Source: Leptospira idonii (GTDB taxonomy: Bacteria > Spirochaetota > Leptospiria > Leptospirales > Leptospiraceae). Taken from it: a stretch of 64,000 bases of DNA. The notes beneath the pieces are model-generated. The model was given only the letters and a program-made list of their open reading frames with translations. It searched no databases and was not told the origin of the DNA. Location: NCBI RefSeq assembly GCF_004770995.1, contig NZ_RQHW01000031.1, positions 62,001-126,000 on the forward strand, read 5' to 3'. Position numbers and translations under genes: made by a program. Below, piece after piece: positions 45,777 through 54,744 of this stretch. Position 1 is the stretch's first letter. Every line of letters starts with the position of its first letter.

Positions 45777-48128
45777 ATGGCCGAAGAAGAAGCAATTTTA
45801 TTCACCCAATGCCTTCAAAACGATTTTACCTCCCTTTTGGATAAATACGATCCGATCCCCAATGCACTTCACGTTGGTTATGCGGAAGCAAATCGACTTC
45901 TGGGAGAAATGATAGAAGACGGTCCCGTTCATTCCCTGGTGGAATGGGCGTATCAAACGAATCCGAAACAATTGAAAATCGTTCACATTCGGGATTGGCA
46001 CGATCCGGATGCGGAAAGCCAAAAAGATCATTTACAGCAGTTTGGTGATCATTGTTTGAAACATACGAAGGGAGCCGAATTCGTTTTCGAGTCTTTGATT
46101 CAAAAGTATCCGGACAGACATTCCCTAGTGGATGCTTCCGGCCTGAACGATTTCGTGGATACGAATTTGGAGGAGGTTCTTCGACCCTATCGCGGCAAAA
46201 AAATGAAAGTGGGGATTACAGGTGTTTGGACGGAAGCGAAGGTTACCTTTCTTGCTTACGATCTCAAAACGAGATACCCCGAATTCGAAGTGGCTGTTTG
46301 TTCCGCTTTGACGGCCAGTTCTTCCTTATCCATGCACTTCATCGCCCTGGACCAACTCAAACAAATATTAGGTGTTAGAGTATATCCTTCCATCGGTGCG
46401 TTCACTCAATTTCTTACCGGTTCCCAGCCGGATCTAGAGAAAAAAATCATCACTCATTCCCGTATCTCTTCGGATCGTTTCAAACTGGATCCTAAATATC
46501 CCATTTCGGATGCGGATCAAAAAATTCTTCTCTATCTTTTCCGGGACTGCAAGGAAGCGGAATTCAAAACTTTGGACGGAGGTTTTTCGGGCAATGTGGT
46601 TTTGAAATCGAAGTCTGTGGATGCTTTCGGGCACATTCAGGTTCCTTGCGTAGTAAAAATAGGCGGAAGAGATTTGATTGCGAAGGAAAGAACTTCTTTC
46701 GAAAGGATCCAGGAAGTTTTAGGAAACAACGCCCCTTCCATCGTGGATTTTTGCGAGTTGGGGGAAAGAGGAGCCATTAAATATCGTTATGCGGCAATGT
46801 TGGACGGAAATGTGCGAACATTTCAAAAGATGTTCGCAGAAAACTCATCTCCTGAAAAAATCGATGCCGTTTTGAACGTAGTGTTCGGTCAACAATTGGG
46901 AAGATTGTACGAAGCAGGCAGTTCGGAAAAACTGAATCTTTTGGAATATTACGACTTCCAGCCAAAATATGCGAAAGGAGTTCGCTCTCGTGTGGAAGCT
47001 TTGCTAGGCAGCCCACAGACCGATTCCAGAATCGAAATCATTCCCGGAGTTTCCGTCCCCAATCCTTGCCTTTTTTACGAGAACGATCTGATTCGTTTGA
47101 GAGAATACAATGCCGTAAATCACAACCTAGCGTATGTTCATGGGGATTTGAACGGTGCCAATATCATTTTGGATGCCCAAGACAATGTTTGGATGATCGA
47201 TTTTTTCCATACCCACAGAGGCCATATCTTAAGAGACCTTTTGAAACTGGAAAACGACATACTTTATATTTTCACAAAAATAGAAACGGAAGAAGAACTG
47301 AAAGAGGCTTTGGTTCTTTCCGGCATTCTCATCGGACAGGAAGATCTGGGCATCAAACTTCCTTTCGAGGTTCCTTCCGTTCTGAAAAACCCTAAACTTC
47401 AGAAAGCCTACCGAGTGATCGCAAAACTGAGATCCTTTTATCCGGGTTTGGTGAAACTGGACAGAGACCCTTATCAGATGCATGTAGGCCTTCTTCGTTA
47501 TGCGATGCATACTTTGGCCTTCGATGAAAGCAATGATATACAAAGAAAATGGGCTCTGCACAGCGGAACCCTTCTCATAGAAAAAGTGAAGGAATACATT
47601 CAGAGATCGAAAACACTGCGCATCGATTTTTTAAAACCTTCCGAAACCAAACACCCTGCCCTGGTGCAGAATATCGGTTTGACCATACTGCCTGGACGCA
47701 AAGACAGAGGAAGGGTTTTGGAAGACGATATGGAAGAGATGAAAAAACAAGGAATCACTCATGTTATCAGTCTTATCACCGAACAAGAGTATGCTGACTA
47801 CGGAGTTTCTGACATGAAGTCAGAATACGTAAACGCAGGATTCCTTCCCCACTATCTTCCTACTTTAGACCAAAGGGTGCCTAGTCTGCCTGAACTACAA
47901 AAAACGATCTTATGGATGGACGAAGCTTTGCAAAAACAGGGAAAAATTTTGATACACTGCGTCGGTGGTCTGGGAAGATCCGGAACACTCGCCGCAGCGT
48001 ATCTAATGTGGAAGGAAAAGATGAATTCGAAAGAAGCGATTCAAAAAATAAGAGAGTCCAGAAGCGAAAGAGCGATCGAATCCAGGGAACAGGAAAAATT
48101 CCTCTCAGATTTGGAGACTAATTTTTAA
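45777..48128 (+). CDS. Isochorismatase-like/APH-like kinase/dual-specificity phosphatase fusion
   Basis: 783 aa in three parts. Residues about 1-225 resemble cysteine hydrolases of the isochorismatase fold (FTQCLQNDFTS with the family Asp, LKIVHIRDWHDPD), but the nucleophile motif reads GVWTEAKVTF, Lys replacing Cys. Residues about 240-610 resemble an APH/choline-kinase-type fold: GGFSGNVVL (267) as glycine loop, VVKIG, VHGDLNGANIIL (catalytic Asp, 455) and MIDFFHT. This part also recalls the kinase-like TCAD9 domain of conflict-system proteins. Residues about 645-783 are a dual-specificity phosphatase with IHCVGGLGRSGTLAA (Cys near 726). It probably phosphorylates and dephosphorylates a common target; the target is unknown. 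Confidence 0.78.
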   Translation: MAEEEAILFTQCLQNDFTSLLDKYDPIPNALHVGYAEANRLLGEMIEDGPVHSLVEWAYQTNPKQLKIVHIRDWHDPDAESQKDHLQQFGDHCLKHTKGAEFVFESLIQKYPDRHSLVDASGLNDFVDTNLEEVLRPYRGKKMKVGITGVWTEAKVTFLAYDLKTRYPEFEVAVCSALTASSSLSMHFIALDQLKQILGVRVYPSIGAFTQFLTGSQPDLEKKIITHSRISSDRFKLDPKYPISDADQKILLYLFRDCKEAEFKTLDGGFSGNVVLKSKSVDAFGHIQVPCVVKIGGRDLIAKERTSFERIQEVLGNNAPSIVDFCELGERGAIKYRYAAMLDGNVRTFQKMFAENSSPEKIDAVLNVVFGQQLGRLYEAGSSEKLNLLEYYDFQPKYAKGVRSRVEALLGSPQTDSRIEIIPGVSVPNPCLFYENDLIRLREYNAVNHNLAYVHGDLNGANIILDAQDNVWMIDFFHTHRGHILRDLLKLENDILYIFTKIETEEELKEALVLSGILIGQEDLGIKLPFEVPSVLKNPKLQKAYRVIAKLRSFYPGLVKLDRDPYQMHVGLLRYAMHTLAFDESNDIQRKWALHSGTLLIEKVKEYIQRSKTLRIDFLKPSETKHPALVQNIGLTILPGRKDRGRVLEDDMEEMKKQGITHVISLITEQEYADYGVSDMKSEYVNAGFLPHYLPTLDQRVPSLPELQKTILWMDEALQKQGKILIHCVGGLGRSGTLAAAYLMWKEKMNSKEAIQKIRESRSERAIESREQEKFLSDLETNF

Positions 48129-48150
48129 GAAAAAATAAACAGAACAAACC

Positions 48151-48771
48151 TTAGGCGAAAGTCTTTTCCTTGATGATGCGAACCAAATCGGGATAAGACT
48201 TCGCTTCCAATTTCACTTTGAGGCTCATCAATACTTCTTCCAGTTGTTCTTTGGAAACGGAAGCTTCTTCCAAAACTTTGCTAAGAGCAGTTCCCGATTT
48301 CAATTGTTGCAGTACCGCTTTTTCCAAAGGATTGAATTTATCGTCCCCGCTCGCTCTTTTTTGAATTTGAGAGAACTGTCTGGAAGTGACGAATTTACCG
48401 TCTAACGCCAGATTGAGGCTGCTTCCTAAGCTCAAAGGATTGTCCGATTTAAGAATGTATCCGTCCGCACCTGCTTTGACTGCGGCAAGAAAGGTAGGCA
48501 TATCTTCCTTCATGGTATACACGACGACTTTCATAGAGGGGTAATTTTTTTTCAGCTCGGGGAGAAGGTCCAGTCCGTTGGAGTCCCTAAGCCTGAGATC
48601 CAGAAGAAGTATATCGGGGCGATTGAGACTGATTTGTTTTCCCAGTCCCAAAGCGTCGTCCCATTCCCCTACAAGCTCGAAATCTTCCGTTGATTCCAAG
48701 GATCGTTTTACTGCTGTACGGATGAGCAGGTTATCTTCCACTACAAAAACTCGCTTCTTATTTTTAAACAT
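48151..48771 (-). CDS. Response regulator, NarL-like
   Basis: 206 aa. Receiver domain residues 7-122: acidic pair VVEDN, phospho-acceptor Asp in DILLLDLRLRDSNG, Thr in VVYTMKED and Lys in YILKSDNPLSL. The C-terminal 70 residues (FNPLEKAVLQQLKSGTALSKVLEEASVSKEQLEEVLMSLKVKL) have the layout of a LuxR-type helix-turn-helix but are divergent, so DNA binding is probable rather than certain. No histidine kinase is encoded next to it. It converges with the kinase/phosphatase fusion gene. Confidence 0.88.
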   Translation of the reverse strand: MFKNKKRVFVVEDNLLIRTAVKRSLESTEDFELVGEWDDALGLGKQISLNRPDILLLDLRLRDSNGLDLLPELKKNYPSMKVVVYTMKEDMPTFLAAVKAGADGYILKSDNPLSLGSSLNLALDGKFVTSRQFSQIQKRASGDDKFNPLEKAVLQQLKSGTALSKVLEEASVSKEQLEEVLMSLKVKLEAKSYPDLVRIIKEKTFA

Positions 48772-48861
48772 ATCTCTATGATACTCAATTTTTTCATTTT
48801 AGTACATAGGAGAAGGACTAGCTTTTTGTGGAAAATGTAAGGAAATTTATTGCACTCTGTT

Positions 48862-49671
48862 TTAGGGCTTTGCCTTAGTCCGCACTTCCTCTGTTAGTTT
48901 GTCAAGTTCTTTCTTTTTGGTAAACATCAGGTCGTGGATGTGGGTCTGCATCTCTTCGTATTTGGTGAAATCGGCAGGATTCACGATTCCCAAGCCCATA
49001 TAACCGACAGTATTTCCTTTTTGGGTTTGTTGGTAAGAGGCAATTCCGGATTTCAATGCGACGTAGACGGGGATTTTTTGATCGAAAGCGATTTTGATCA
49101 TTCCTTTTTTCAAAGGTTGGATCTCTTCTGTGTATGTATTATGTCCTTCGGGATAGACGATGTAGGAATTGGACTTCAAACCTTCCAAAAGATTACGCAC
49201 CGATACTGCAACAGACATCGCTTTGGAATTGTCAAAAACTTGCGATCCCATAGCCAACATCCACCAGTAGGCAATCACCGTTTTTTTGATCACTTGGTTG
49301 GCTAAATAAGGTTTTCTAATCACATAACAATCATAAGGAAAATCAAGTTCATTGACGTGATTGAGGAAGATCATATGTCCTTTTTCGGGAGGATTGATTT
49401 CATTGAACAAAATCAAGTTGGTGTTTGTGAGACTTTTTACGTCTTCCGCCCAAACCTTGGTTCCTTCCAAAAATGATTTGATTCTTGCTTCCTTATCCCC
49501 TTGCGCCGCTTTCAATAATCCTTTCATCATATAAGGATTCGCTTTCCCCAAAACCAAAAGCAAAACGCGCATGTATACCTTCATTACCAAATGGCCGTAT
49601 TCTGCCTTTTGCCCTCGAAGAGCTCGCACTAAAAAATCATCTAATATTGGAATTTTCGCCATACTGGGCAT
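48862..49671 (-). CDS. PlsC-like 1-acyl-glycerol-3-phosphate acyltransferase
   Basis: 269 aa. It contains the acyltransferase block I HMIFLNHVNELDFPYD (NHxxxxD) and block III YPEGHNTYTEEIQPLKKGM (EG-N/R-x). Downstream PVYVALKSGIASY matches block IV. These residues bind glycerophosphate and acyl donor in PlsC enzymes. A hydrophobic N-terminal helix (VYMRVLLLVLGKANPYM) may attach it to the inner membrane. The NHx4D context is relaxed, so other acyl acceptors are possible. Confidence 0.82.
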   Translation of the reverse strand: MPSMAKIPILDDFLVRALRGQKAEYGHLVMKVYMRVLLLVLGKANPYMMKGLLKAAQGDKEARIKSFLEGTKVWAEDVKSLTNTNLILFNEINPPEKGHMIFLNHVNELDFPYDCYVIRKPYLANQVIKKTVIAYWWMLAMGSQVFDNSKAMSVAVSVRNLLEGLKSNSYIVYPEGHNTYTEEIQPLKKGMIKIAFDQKIPVYVALKSGIASYQQTQKGNTVGYMGLGIVNPADFTKYEEMQTHIHDLMFTKKKELDKLTEEVRTKAKP

Positions 49672-49696
49672 TTAGTCAGAAGCGGCATTTCCGGGA

Positions 49697-49728
49697 AATA
49701 AAAAAGCCCAAGAAAACTTGGGCTTCTT
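49697..49728 (-). terminator. Terminator of the 373-aa exported-protein gene
   Basis: AAGCCCAAG (49704-49712) and CTTGGGCTT (49717-49725), loop AAAA. A run of A on the left gives the U tract on the minus strand; it follows the stop of the gene at 49759-50865 by about 33 bases. Confidence 0.88.
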
Positions 49729-49758
49729 TCAGGGACTAAACGGTGTTAATTAGTTACA

Positions 49759-50865
49759 CTACGGAGCGGTTGTTTGTCCTGTAGTGGTAGGAGCCGGTTT
49801 GTTCGGAACATTCAACTCTTTCTTTCTTTCCTGATCGTATTTCAAGAAAACCAAGTTGTTTGAATCGATATCATAAACTCTTCCTTTCGTATCCGCATGA
49901 TCCACTCTGTATTCTTCAGGAACACGAACATCGAACATCGCTTGCAGTCTTTGATCGAAACGAACATAAGGATTTTTTGAGAAATCGTATGTCACTCCAT
50001 CCACTTTCACAGGTTGTCCGTCCGTTACTTGTCCGTTGTCGTCACGAGTAGGTTCCGACTTTGCTTGAGAGTTATTGAGATAATAATTATCGTAAGGATA
50101 TTTCAACTTGAAGATGTTGATCGCATTTGCTTTGGAATCGCGAGCCAAGTTGATCGCACCGAAATAATTCTCAATACGATACTTTCTGTGGCTTGGTTGC
50201 AGCTTTTGGTGTTTCTCCAAATTCTTTTCCACTTTCAATGCAGTCACTCTGGCATCTTTCGCAAGACCCAAGTGTCTGTATCCCAATTCCATATTCTTTT
50301 CAATCGCATACTTGTTATATACGTAGTGTACTTCTTTCGGATCGTACATTCTTCTGGAGAAAGGAGCTTCCCTAGGTTGATCCATTACATCTTGGCGGAA
50401 ATAAGAACCTTTTCCGTATTCGATGGAAATATCCAGCAACGCTTTATCCAAGTTGTTGTTGGCGTTTTTTCTTTCCATCGCCACTTTCATCATCTCTTCC
50501 GCACGAAGCACGTAAAGTTGAGAAAGTTCTTCCGTCATTTTCTCTACGCCTAACTGGCATTCGAGGAACCTTTGGTAAGAGGCAACATAATTGCCTTCGA
50601 AGTAATATTGCAATCCTTCTTGGTAGATTCGTTTTGCTTCGTTATACTTTTTGAAACGAAATCCTTCTTTGCCTTCCGGTGCATTCAGTACGGAAGGATT
50701 TCCCTCCGGGTCTTCTCCACGGAAGTTTTTCACGATCGGTTCCAACTCCCTAAGATAGGTGAGAAGTTCGATTCGTTTTTTATAAGCTTTGTTAGAGACC
50801 GCTTCCGCAAATACAACTGTTTGCGTAGCAAGGGTCAAGATGAGGATGAGAAGAGATTGTTTCAT
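49759..50865 (-). CDS. Exported helical-repeat protein of unknown function
   Basis: 368 aa from the second Met (MKQSLLILILTLATQTVVFA, a clear signal peptide); the frame begins five codons earlier. The mature part is rich in helices with TPR-like features (YNEAKRIYQEGLQYYFEGNYVASYQRFLECQLGVEKM) and continues with Tyr/Asn/Lys-rich sequence. The C-terminus is Pro/Thr-rich (KPAPTTTGQTTAP). It fits a conserved periplasmic protein group of Leptospira without assigned role. Monocistronic, with a strong terminator. Confidence 0.65.
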   Translation of the reverse strand: MKQSLLILILTLATQTVVFAEAVSNKAYKKRIELLTYLRELEPIVKNFRGEDPEGNPSVLNAPEGKEGFRFKKYNEAKRIYQEGLQYYFEGNYVASYQRFLECQLGVEKMTEELSQLYVLRAEEMMKVAMERKNANNNLDKALLDISIEYGKGSYFRQDVMDQPREAPFSRRMYDPKEVHYVYNKYAIEKNMELGYRHLGLAKDARVTALKVEKNLEKHQKLQPSHRKYRIENYFGAINLARDSKANAINIFKLKYPYDNYYLNNSQAKSEPTRDDNGQVTDGQPVKVDGVTYDFSKNPYVRFDQRLQAMFDVRVPEEYRVDHADTKGRVYDIDSNNLVFLKYDQERKKELNVPNKPAPTTTGQTTAP

Positions 50866-51019
50866 AGCTCTGCCGTTCATTTCCGTTTCCGTAATTTTCC
50901 TTCCGAGGAAAAAATCTTACAAGTAATTTCAGGGTGGTCCCTGCTAGGATTATCGGAGATTTCTGATATTGGATTGACAGATTGTATTTTAAAAATGAGC
51001 CTTTTCCTAGATTTTTCCC

Positions 51020-51898
51020 ATGTCCACAGCCGCCGCCCAATCCAAAAAAGTTTCTTTTCGTGCGAAAGAGGCCACCGCTTGCCCGATTTGCGATGAAAAC
51101 CACCAAAAAGAGCAAATGTTTCAGGGAGGGGGAAGGCTGATTGCCGGTAAATTAGCGCAAGACCTTCGCCGTCTTTACGAGAAAAATAAAAAATTCGGTC
51201 GAGTCAGCCCGATGGACTACGTTTTAAATGTTTGTCCCAGATGCCTCTATTCTTCTTTTCCCAAAGACTGGAGCACAATTTCCCCTTCGGAAAATGAATC
51301 CATTCGCATGCAGACGGACATCCGCCGTTCTTATATTGAAAAAATCCTAGGACCTCTGGATTTCACTGGAGACAGGCAGCTCGTTTTGGGTGCCGCTTCT
51401 TATCTTTTGGCGATGGATTGTTACCAACAAAGAGGGGCCTCTGTTTGCCCCACTCCCAAAAAAGCGGTCTGTGCCATCCGAGGGGCTTGGTATTTTTCCG
51501 ACCTTCATGACGAATTTCCTGAATTGGGTTACGATAAAATCAGAGACCTTCTCTACCAAAAAGCGGCCATCATCTACGGAGCCACTTTGGAATTGATGCA
51601 AAACGGACAAGAACCTGTGGACCAAGCGGCAGGGATGCTCGGGCCGGATACAGACAATAACTGGGGTTTTGACGGTGTGATCTACCTCAACGCTTATCTT
51701 ACCAAACGTTTTAAGGATCAATTGGCTCCTAAACCGGAAGACCAAGTGGTTCTGCTTTCCCGCGCCAAAAGAACCTTAGCGAAGTTATATGGTTCAGGAA
51801 AATCGTCGAAAGGAAAGCCTGGCCCTATTTTGGAAATGTCGAGAGAGCTCTATGATGAATACAATGCACTCATAGAATCTTTAGGCGGAGAAAAGTAA
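51020..51898 (+). CDS. DUF2225 family protein
   Basis: 292 aa. The N-terminus carries ATACPICDENHQKEQM and later NVCPRCLYSSFPKDW, two CxxC pairs that would form a zinc site, as in the DUF2225 family. The C-terminal two thirds are helical with possible TPR-like units (EFPELGYDKIRDLLYQKAAIIYGATLELM). Soluble. It lies three bases before truA, so the two genes are probably co-transcribed. The reaction or partner of DUF2225 proteins is not established. Confidence 0.8.
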   Translation: MSTAAAQSKKVSFRAKEATACPICDENHQKEQMFQGGGRLIAGKLAQDLRRLYEKNKKFGRVSPMDYVLNVCPRCLYSSFPKDWSTISPSENESIRMQTDIRRSYIEKILGPLDFTGDRQLVLGAASYLLAMDCYQQRGASVCPTPKKAVCAIRGAWYFSDLHDEFPELGYDKIRDLLYQKAAIIYGATLELMQNGQEPVDQAAGMLGPDTDNNWGFDGVIYLNAYLTKRFKDQLAPKPEDQVVLLSRAKRTLAKLYGSGKSSKGKPGPILEMSRELYDEYNALIESLGGEK

Positions 51899-51901
51899 GG
51901 A

Positions 51902-52705
51902 TTGCCCAACTACGCTCTTTGTGTCGATTACGACGGAAGTTTTTTCCACGGCTGGCAGAGACAAAAACAATTCACCACAGTCCAGGGCAACCTGGAAAAA
52001 GCGTTAGCAACAGTTCTTCGCTCCAACCCCCACACTCCTCTTTCCGTAGCGGGCAGAACCGATACGGGAGTGCATGCTTTGGGGATGATCTGTAATTTCA
52101 AAACGGAAGAACCCATTTCTAACCTGCATAAGATGATCGTTTCCTTAAATGCTTTGGGAGGAGAAGGTTTGGGAGTGAGAGGGGCGACGGAGGTACCACA
52201 AGACTTCCATTCCCGTTTCAGCTGTGATGCCCGCGAATATGTATATCAAATCTACAATGGGAAATATGAAAGACCTCATTTGAAAAACAGAGCCCTTTGG
52301 GTGAAATATCCGGTGGATTGGGATCGAATTTTGGCGGAGGTACCACATCTCATCGGAGAGAAAGATTTCCGATCCTTTGCCAAATCGAAATCGATGGAAG
52401 GAAAAAGAGCCGTTCGGGAAATTCTTTCGGTACAACTCGAACAAGACAAAGAGGTTCCCGAAATTTTTAAAATTCGCATCCGTGCGGACGGTTTTATGCA
52501 CAATATGGTAAGGATCACAGTAGGAACTTTACTAGACATTGGAAAGGGACGTTGGGAATCTAGATCCATTGAGTCTATTTTGGAGGAGGAGGACCGCTCC
52601 CAAGCAGGAATCACACTTCCCCCCCATGGCCTTTATTTTGTCCGTGCCTATTATAAAAATTTCCCCCAAATTCACGCCCTTTACGAGCCTTCCTTCCTCA
52701 AATAA
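51902..52705 (+). CDS. truA: tRNA pseudouridine(38-40) synthase TruA
   Basis: 267 aa. It isomerises U38-U40 in the anticodon arm of tRNAs. It starts at TTG after GTAAGG; the reading MPNYALCVDYDGSFFHGWQRQ is the standard TruA N-terminus. The catalytic Asp is in SVAGRTDTGVHALG; FRSFAKSKS and FMHNMVRITVGTLLDIGKG complete the family pattern. The C-terminus ends within the overlapping start region of the next gene. Confidence 0.95.
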   Translation: MPNYALCVDYDGSFFHGWQRQKQFTTVQGNLEKALATVLRSNPHTPLSVAGRTDTGVHALGMICNFKTEEPISNLHKMIVSLNALGGEGLGVRGATEVPQDFHSRFSCDAREYVYQIYNGKYERPHLKNRALWVKYPVDWDRILAEVPHLIGEKDFRSFAKSKSMEGKRAVREILSVQLEQDKEVPEIFKIRIRADGFMHNMVRITVGTLLDIGKGRWESRSIESILEEEDRSQAGITLPPHGLYFVRAYYKNFPQIHALYEPSFLK

Positions 52706-53327
52706 ATTTTGGTTTTGGCTGGGATTTGTTCTTTTTCTTTCTCCCCTATCTATTTTCAGCCAAACTCTGGAAGATTACAATAAAAGAAGGTATGAAATCG
52801 GAGGCTGGGTAGGTGCTGCCAATCCTTTGCCAGGAACAGAGACCGTAAAATACCTAGATACCACACTCGGCGGGGGGTTTTATGCGAGAATGCCCTGGCC
52901 TTATATTTTCTATACGGAAGTAGGAGGCTCTTATGCTGTATTTCTTTCCCGTTCCGAAAGAGGTCTAACGACCATTCCCATCTATGCGGCCTTAGCTTAT
53001 AAAATTCCAGTGGAACTCCCCATCCAATTTTTTGTCAAAGCGGGAGGGGGACAAGCCTATGTGGTAGCAAGACCTTCCGACACTGCCAGGTGGGATCCAT
53101 TAGCTTATGCAGGATTAGAAGCGAGTTTTATCGCAGGTAGAAGAATCCGAATCGGTGTTAGGTTGGACTATAATAAAATTATGGAAACGAATTTGGGAAC
53201 TCCTTCTTCTTATCAGTTTCCTCTTTCCAGTCCTTACGACGATCCTAGACTTCTGAACCCTGCCAACTACAGACTTAGGAACGTAGACTTCTTTTATTTC
53301 GGTCTAACAGTGGGAGTTTTATTATGA
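52626..53327 (+). CDS. Small outer-membrane beta-barrel-like protein
   Basis: 233 aa from the ATG at 52626, which lies inside the end of truA; the hydrophobic signal sequence FWFWLGFVLFLSPLSIFSQ comes only about 30 residues later, so a shorter start (for example GTG at 52644) is possible. The mature part has alternating strands (YEIGGWVGAANPLPG, GGGFYARMPWPYIFYTEVGGSYAVF, IRIGVRLDYNKI) ending in FFYFGLTVGVLL, typical of an eight-strand barrel. Its stop overlaps the next start (ATGA). No function was recognised. Confidence 0.6.
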   Translation: MAFILSVPIIKISPKFTPFTSLPSSNKFWFWLGFVLFLSPLSIFSQTLEDYNKRRYEIGGWVGAANPLPGTETVKYLDTTLGGGFYARMPWPYIFYTEVGGSYAVFLSRSERGLTTIPIYAALAYKIPVELPIQFFVKAGGGQAYVVARPSDTARWDPLAYAGLEASFIAGRRIRIGVRLDYNKIMETNLGTPSSYQFPLSSPYDDPRLLNPANYRLRNVDFFYFGLTVGVLL

Positions 53328-54637
53328 AGACAGCTCTTTCACGATTCATAAATTCCATCTTTATATTTCTTTTTGTTTCCGCTTCCTTTTCTCATTGCAA
53401 AACAAAAATGGATTTAGGAAACGAAACCGCTCTTCCTGTTCTATCTACGCTTTTTAATAATCGAATGTTATTATTATTGAAAGGAACCTATTCCACTGAC
53501 TCCCCTCTGGATTGGAGCGAACTGAATAACGGAACCGGTCAACTTTACGTAGATGCCCAAGGCGACGGGGGAGATCCCACGATGAATCTTGTGAGCGTCC
53601 CCGAGGCGAAAGATCTTCCTATCTTTCTTGATATAGGAGAGGTTCGAATCTCAAGTAAGTATACAAAAGGTATCAATGATTTAACACAGATTAGAGATAC
53701 AATGGATTCGAACAAGTTTTGGGATTTCATCGCTCCCACAAGACAGGTGTTCTGTACCATTCCTTACTCTTTTGACAACGACACTTGTCGTTCCACAAAC
53801 GGAGTGCTGAAGGCTTATGATTTTTTCAACGGAATAGGCGCACAGTATCCTTCCAATGATCCTTCCGCAAAGACGGAAGGCGACAGCGCATGGACCATCA
53901 GCGCAGGAAAATCCTTTCTGGGACGCCAATACTACTACACTGGAATTTATTTCCGTTCTTTAGTGACCGGTTATGCTAATAATGCAGGAGTTCCGATCAC
54001 TACGACTCGTTTCGACAACAGACCTGTTTACGGACTCAATATCGTTCCTAGAAACAATTACGTTCCAGGCACTACGACCGTTTCCAAAAGTGAAATCGTT
54101 CCCAAAATGTTCCCTTCTCTTTATTCCCAAAAACCGACTCAGGCGGATATGGAAATCAGGGAAGGAATCGATCCTTACATTTTGGAAGTAAGAGTGAATC
54201 TGAAAGAAAACCTGATGTTGCATTCGTATCTAACCACGAACCTCACTACGATCACTTATGTAGGAGTGAGCGACATCATCTACGACCATAAAGGGGAAGG
54301 AGATGCCGGTGGAAATTTAATGACAAGAGCCAGGATCATCTACCCGGAAACTGCCTCCTCTCTCGAAATTACGGGAGGGAAAAATTCACTACGTCATCAT
54401 TATGGAATATTCAGGATTGATGAAACGGAATATACAACAAGCCTTCCTTTGGCGGCTACACCAGCTAAGGCGGGAGCTAAAATTCGTTATCTCAACCCGG
54501 GACTTTATAAAGTGGTGTGTATGGGCGACGTTTCTAAAATAGATGGCTTTCCTGACACAGTTGTAGGAGAAACGACATTTTCTATTCCTGAATATCCCTT
54601 CCGGCAGACTTACTCCGTAGATCTAAGTTGTCCATAA
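53324..54637 (+). CDS. Large lipoprotein of unknown function
   Basis: 437 aa. The signal peptide ends in SASFSHC, a spirochaete-style lipobox with Cys at 25. The long mature part is rich in Thr, Tyr and Asp and predicted largely as beta structure. It includes SFDNDTCRSTNGVLKAYDFF, RFDNRPVYGLNIVPRNNYVPG and a C-terminal LNPGLYKVVCMGDVS. No domain was recognised. It is translationally coupled to the preceding barrel protein gene, so the pair may work together at the outer membrane. Confidence 0.65.
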   Translation: MKTALSRFINSIFIFLFVSASFSHCKTKMDLGNETALPVLSTLFNNRMLLLLKGTYSTDSPLDWSELNNGTGQLYVDAQGDGGDPTMNLVSVPEAKDLPIFLDIGEVRISSKYTKGINDLTQIRDTMDSNKFWDFIAPTRQVFCTIPYSFDNDTCRSTNGVLKAYDFFNGIGAQYPSNDPSAKTEGDSAWTISAGKSFLGRQYYYTGIYFRSLVTGYANNAGVPITTTRFDNRPVYGLNIVPRNNYVPGTTTVSKSEIVPKMFPSLYSQKPTQADMEIREGIDPYILEVRVNLKENLMLHSYLTTNLTTITYVGVSDIIYDHKGEGDAGGNLMTRARIIYPETASSLEITGGKNSLRHHYGIFRIDETEYTTSLPLAATPAKAGAKIRYLNPGLYKVVCMGDVSKIDGFPDTVVGETTFSIPEYPFRQTYSVDLSCP

Positions 54638-54744
54638 AACCGGTACAATTTTTAAGCAGTTTATAATAAATTATTTTCTAACTTTTTTTTATCTTTTTTT
54701 GTGCTCATTGAATTTCTAAATTTGGTCATAAGACCAAAACCTAT

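Noticed and set aside
53641..53660. GGTTCGAATCTC resembling a tRNA T-loop
   Set aside because: It lies inside a long lipoprotein reading frame and no acceptor, D or anticodon arm can be built around it.
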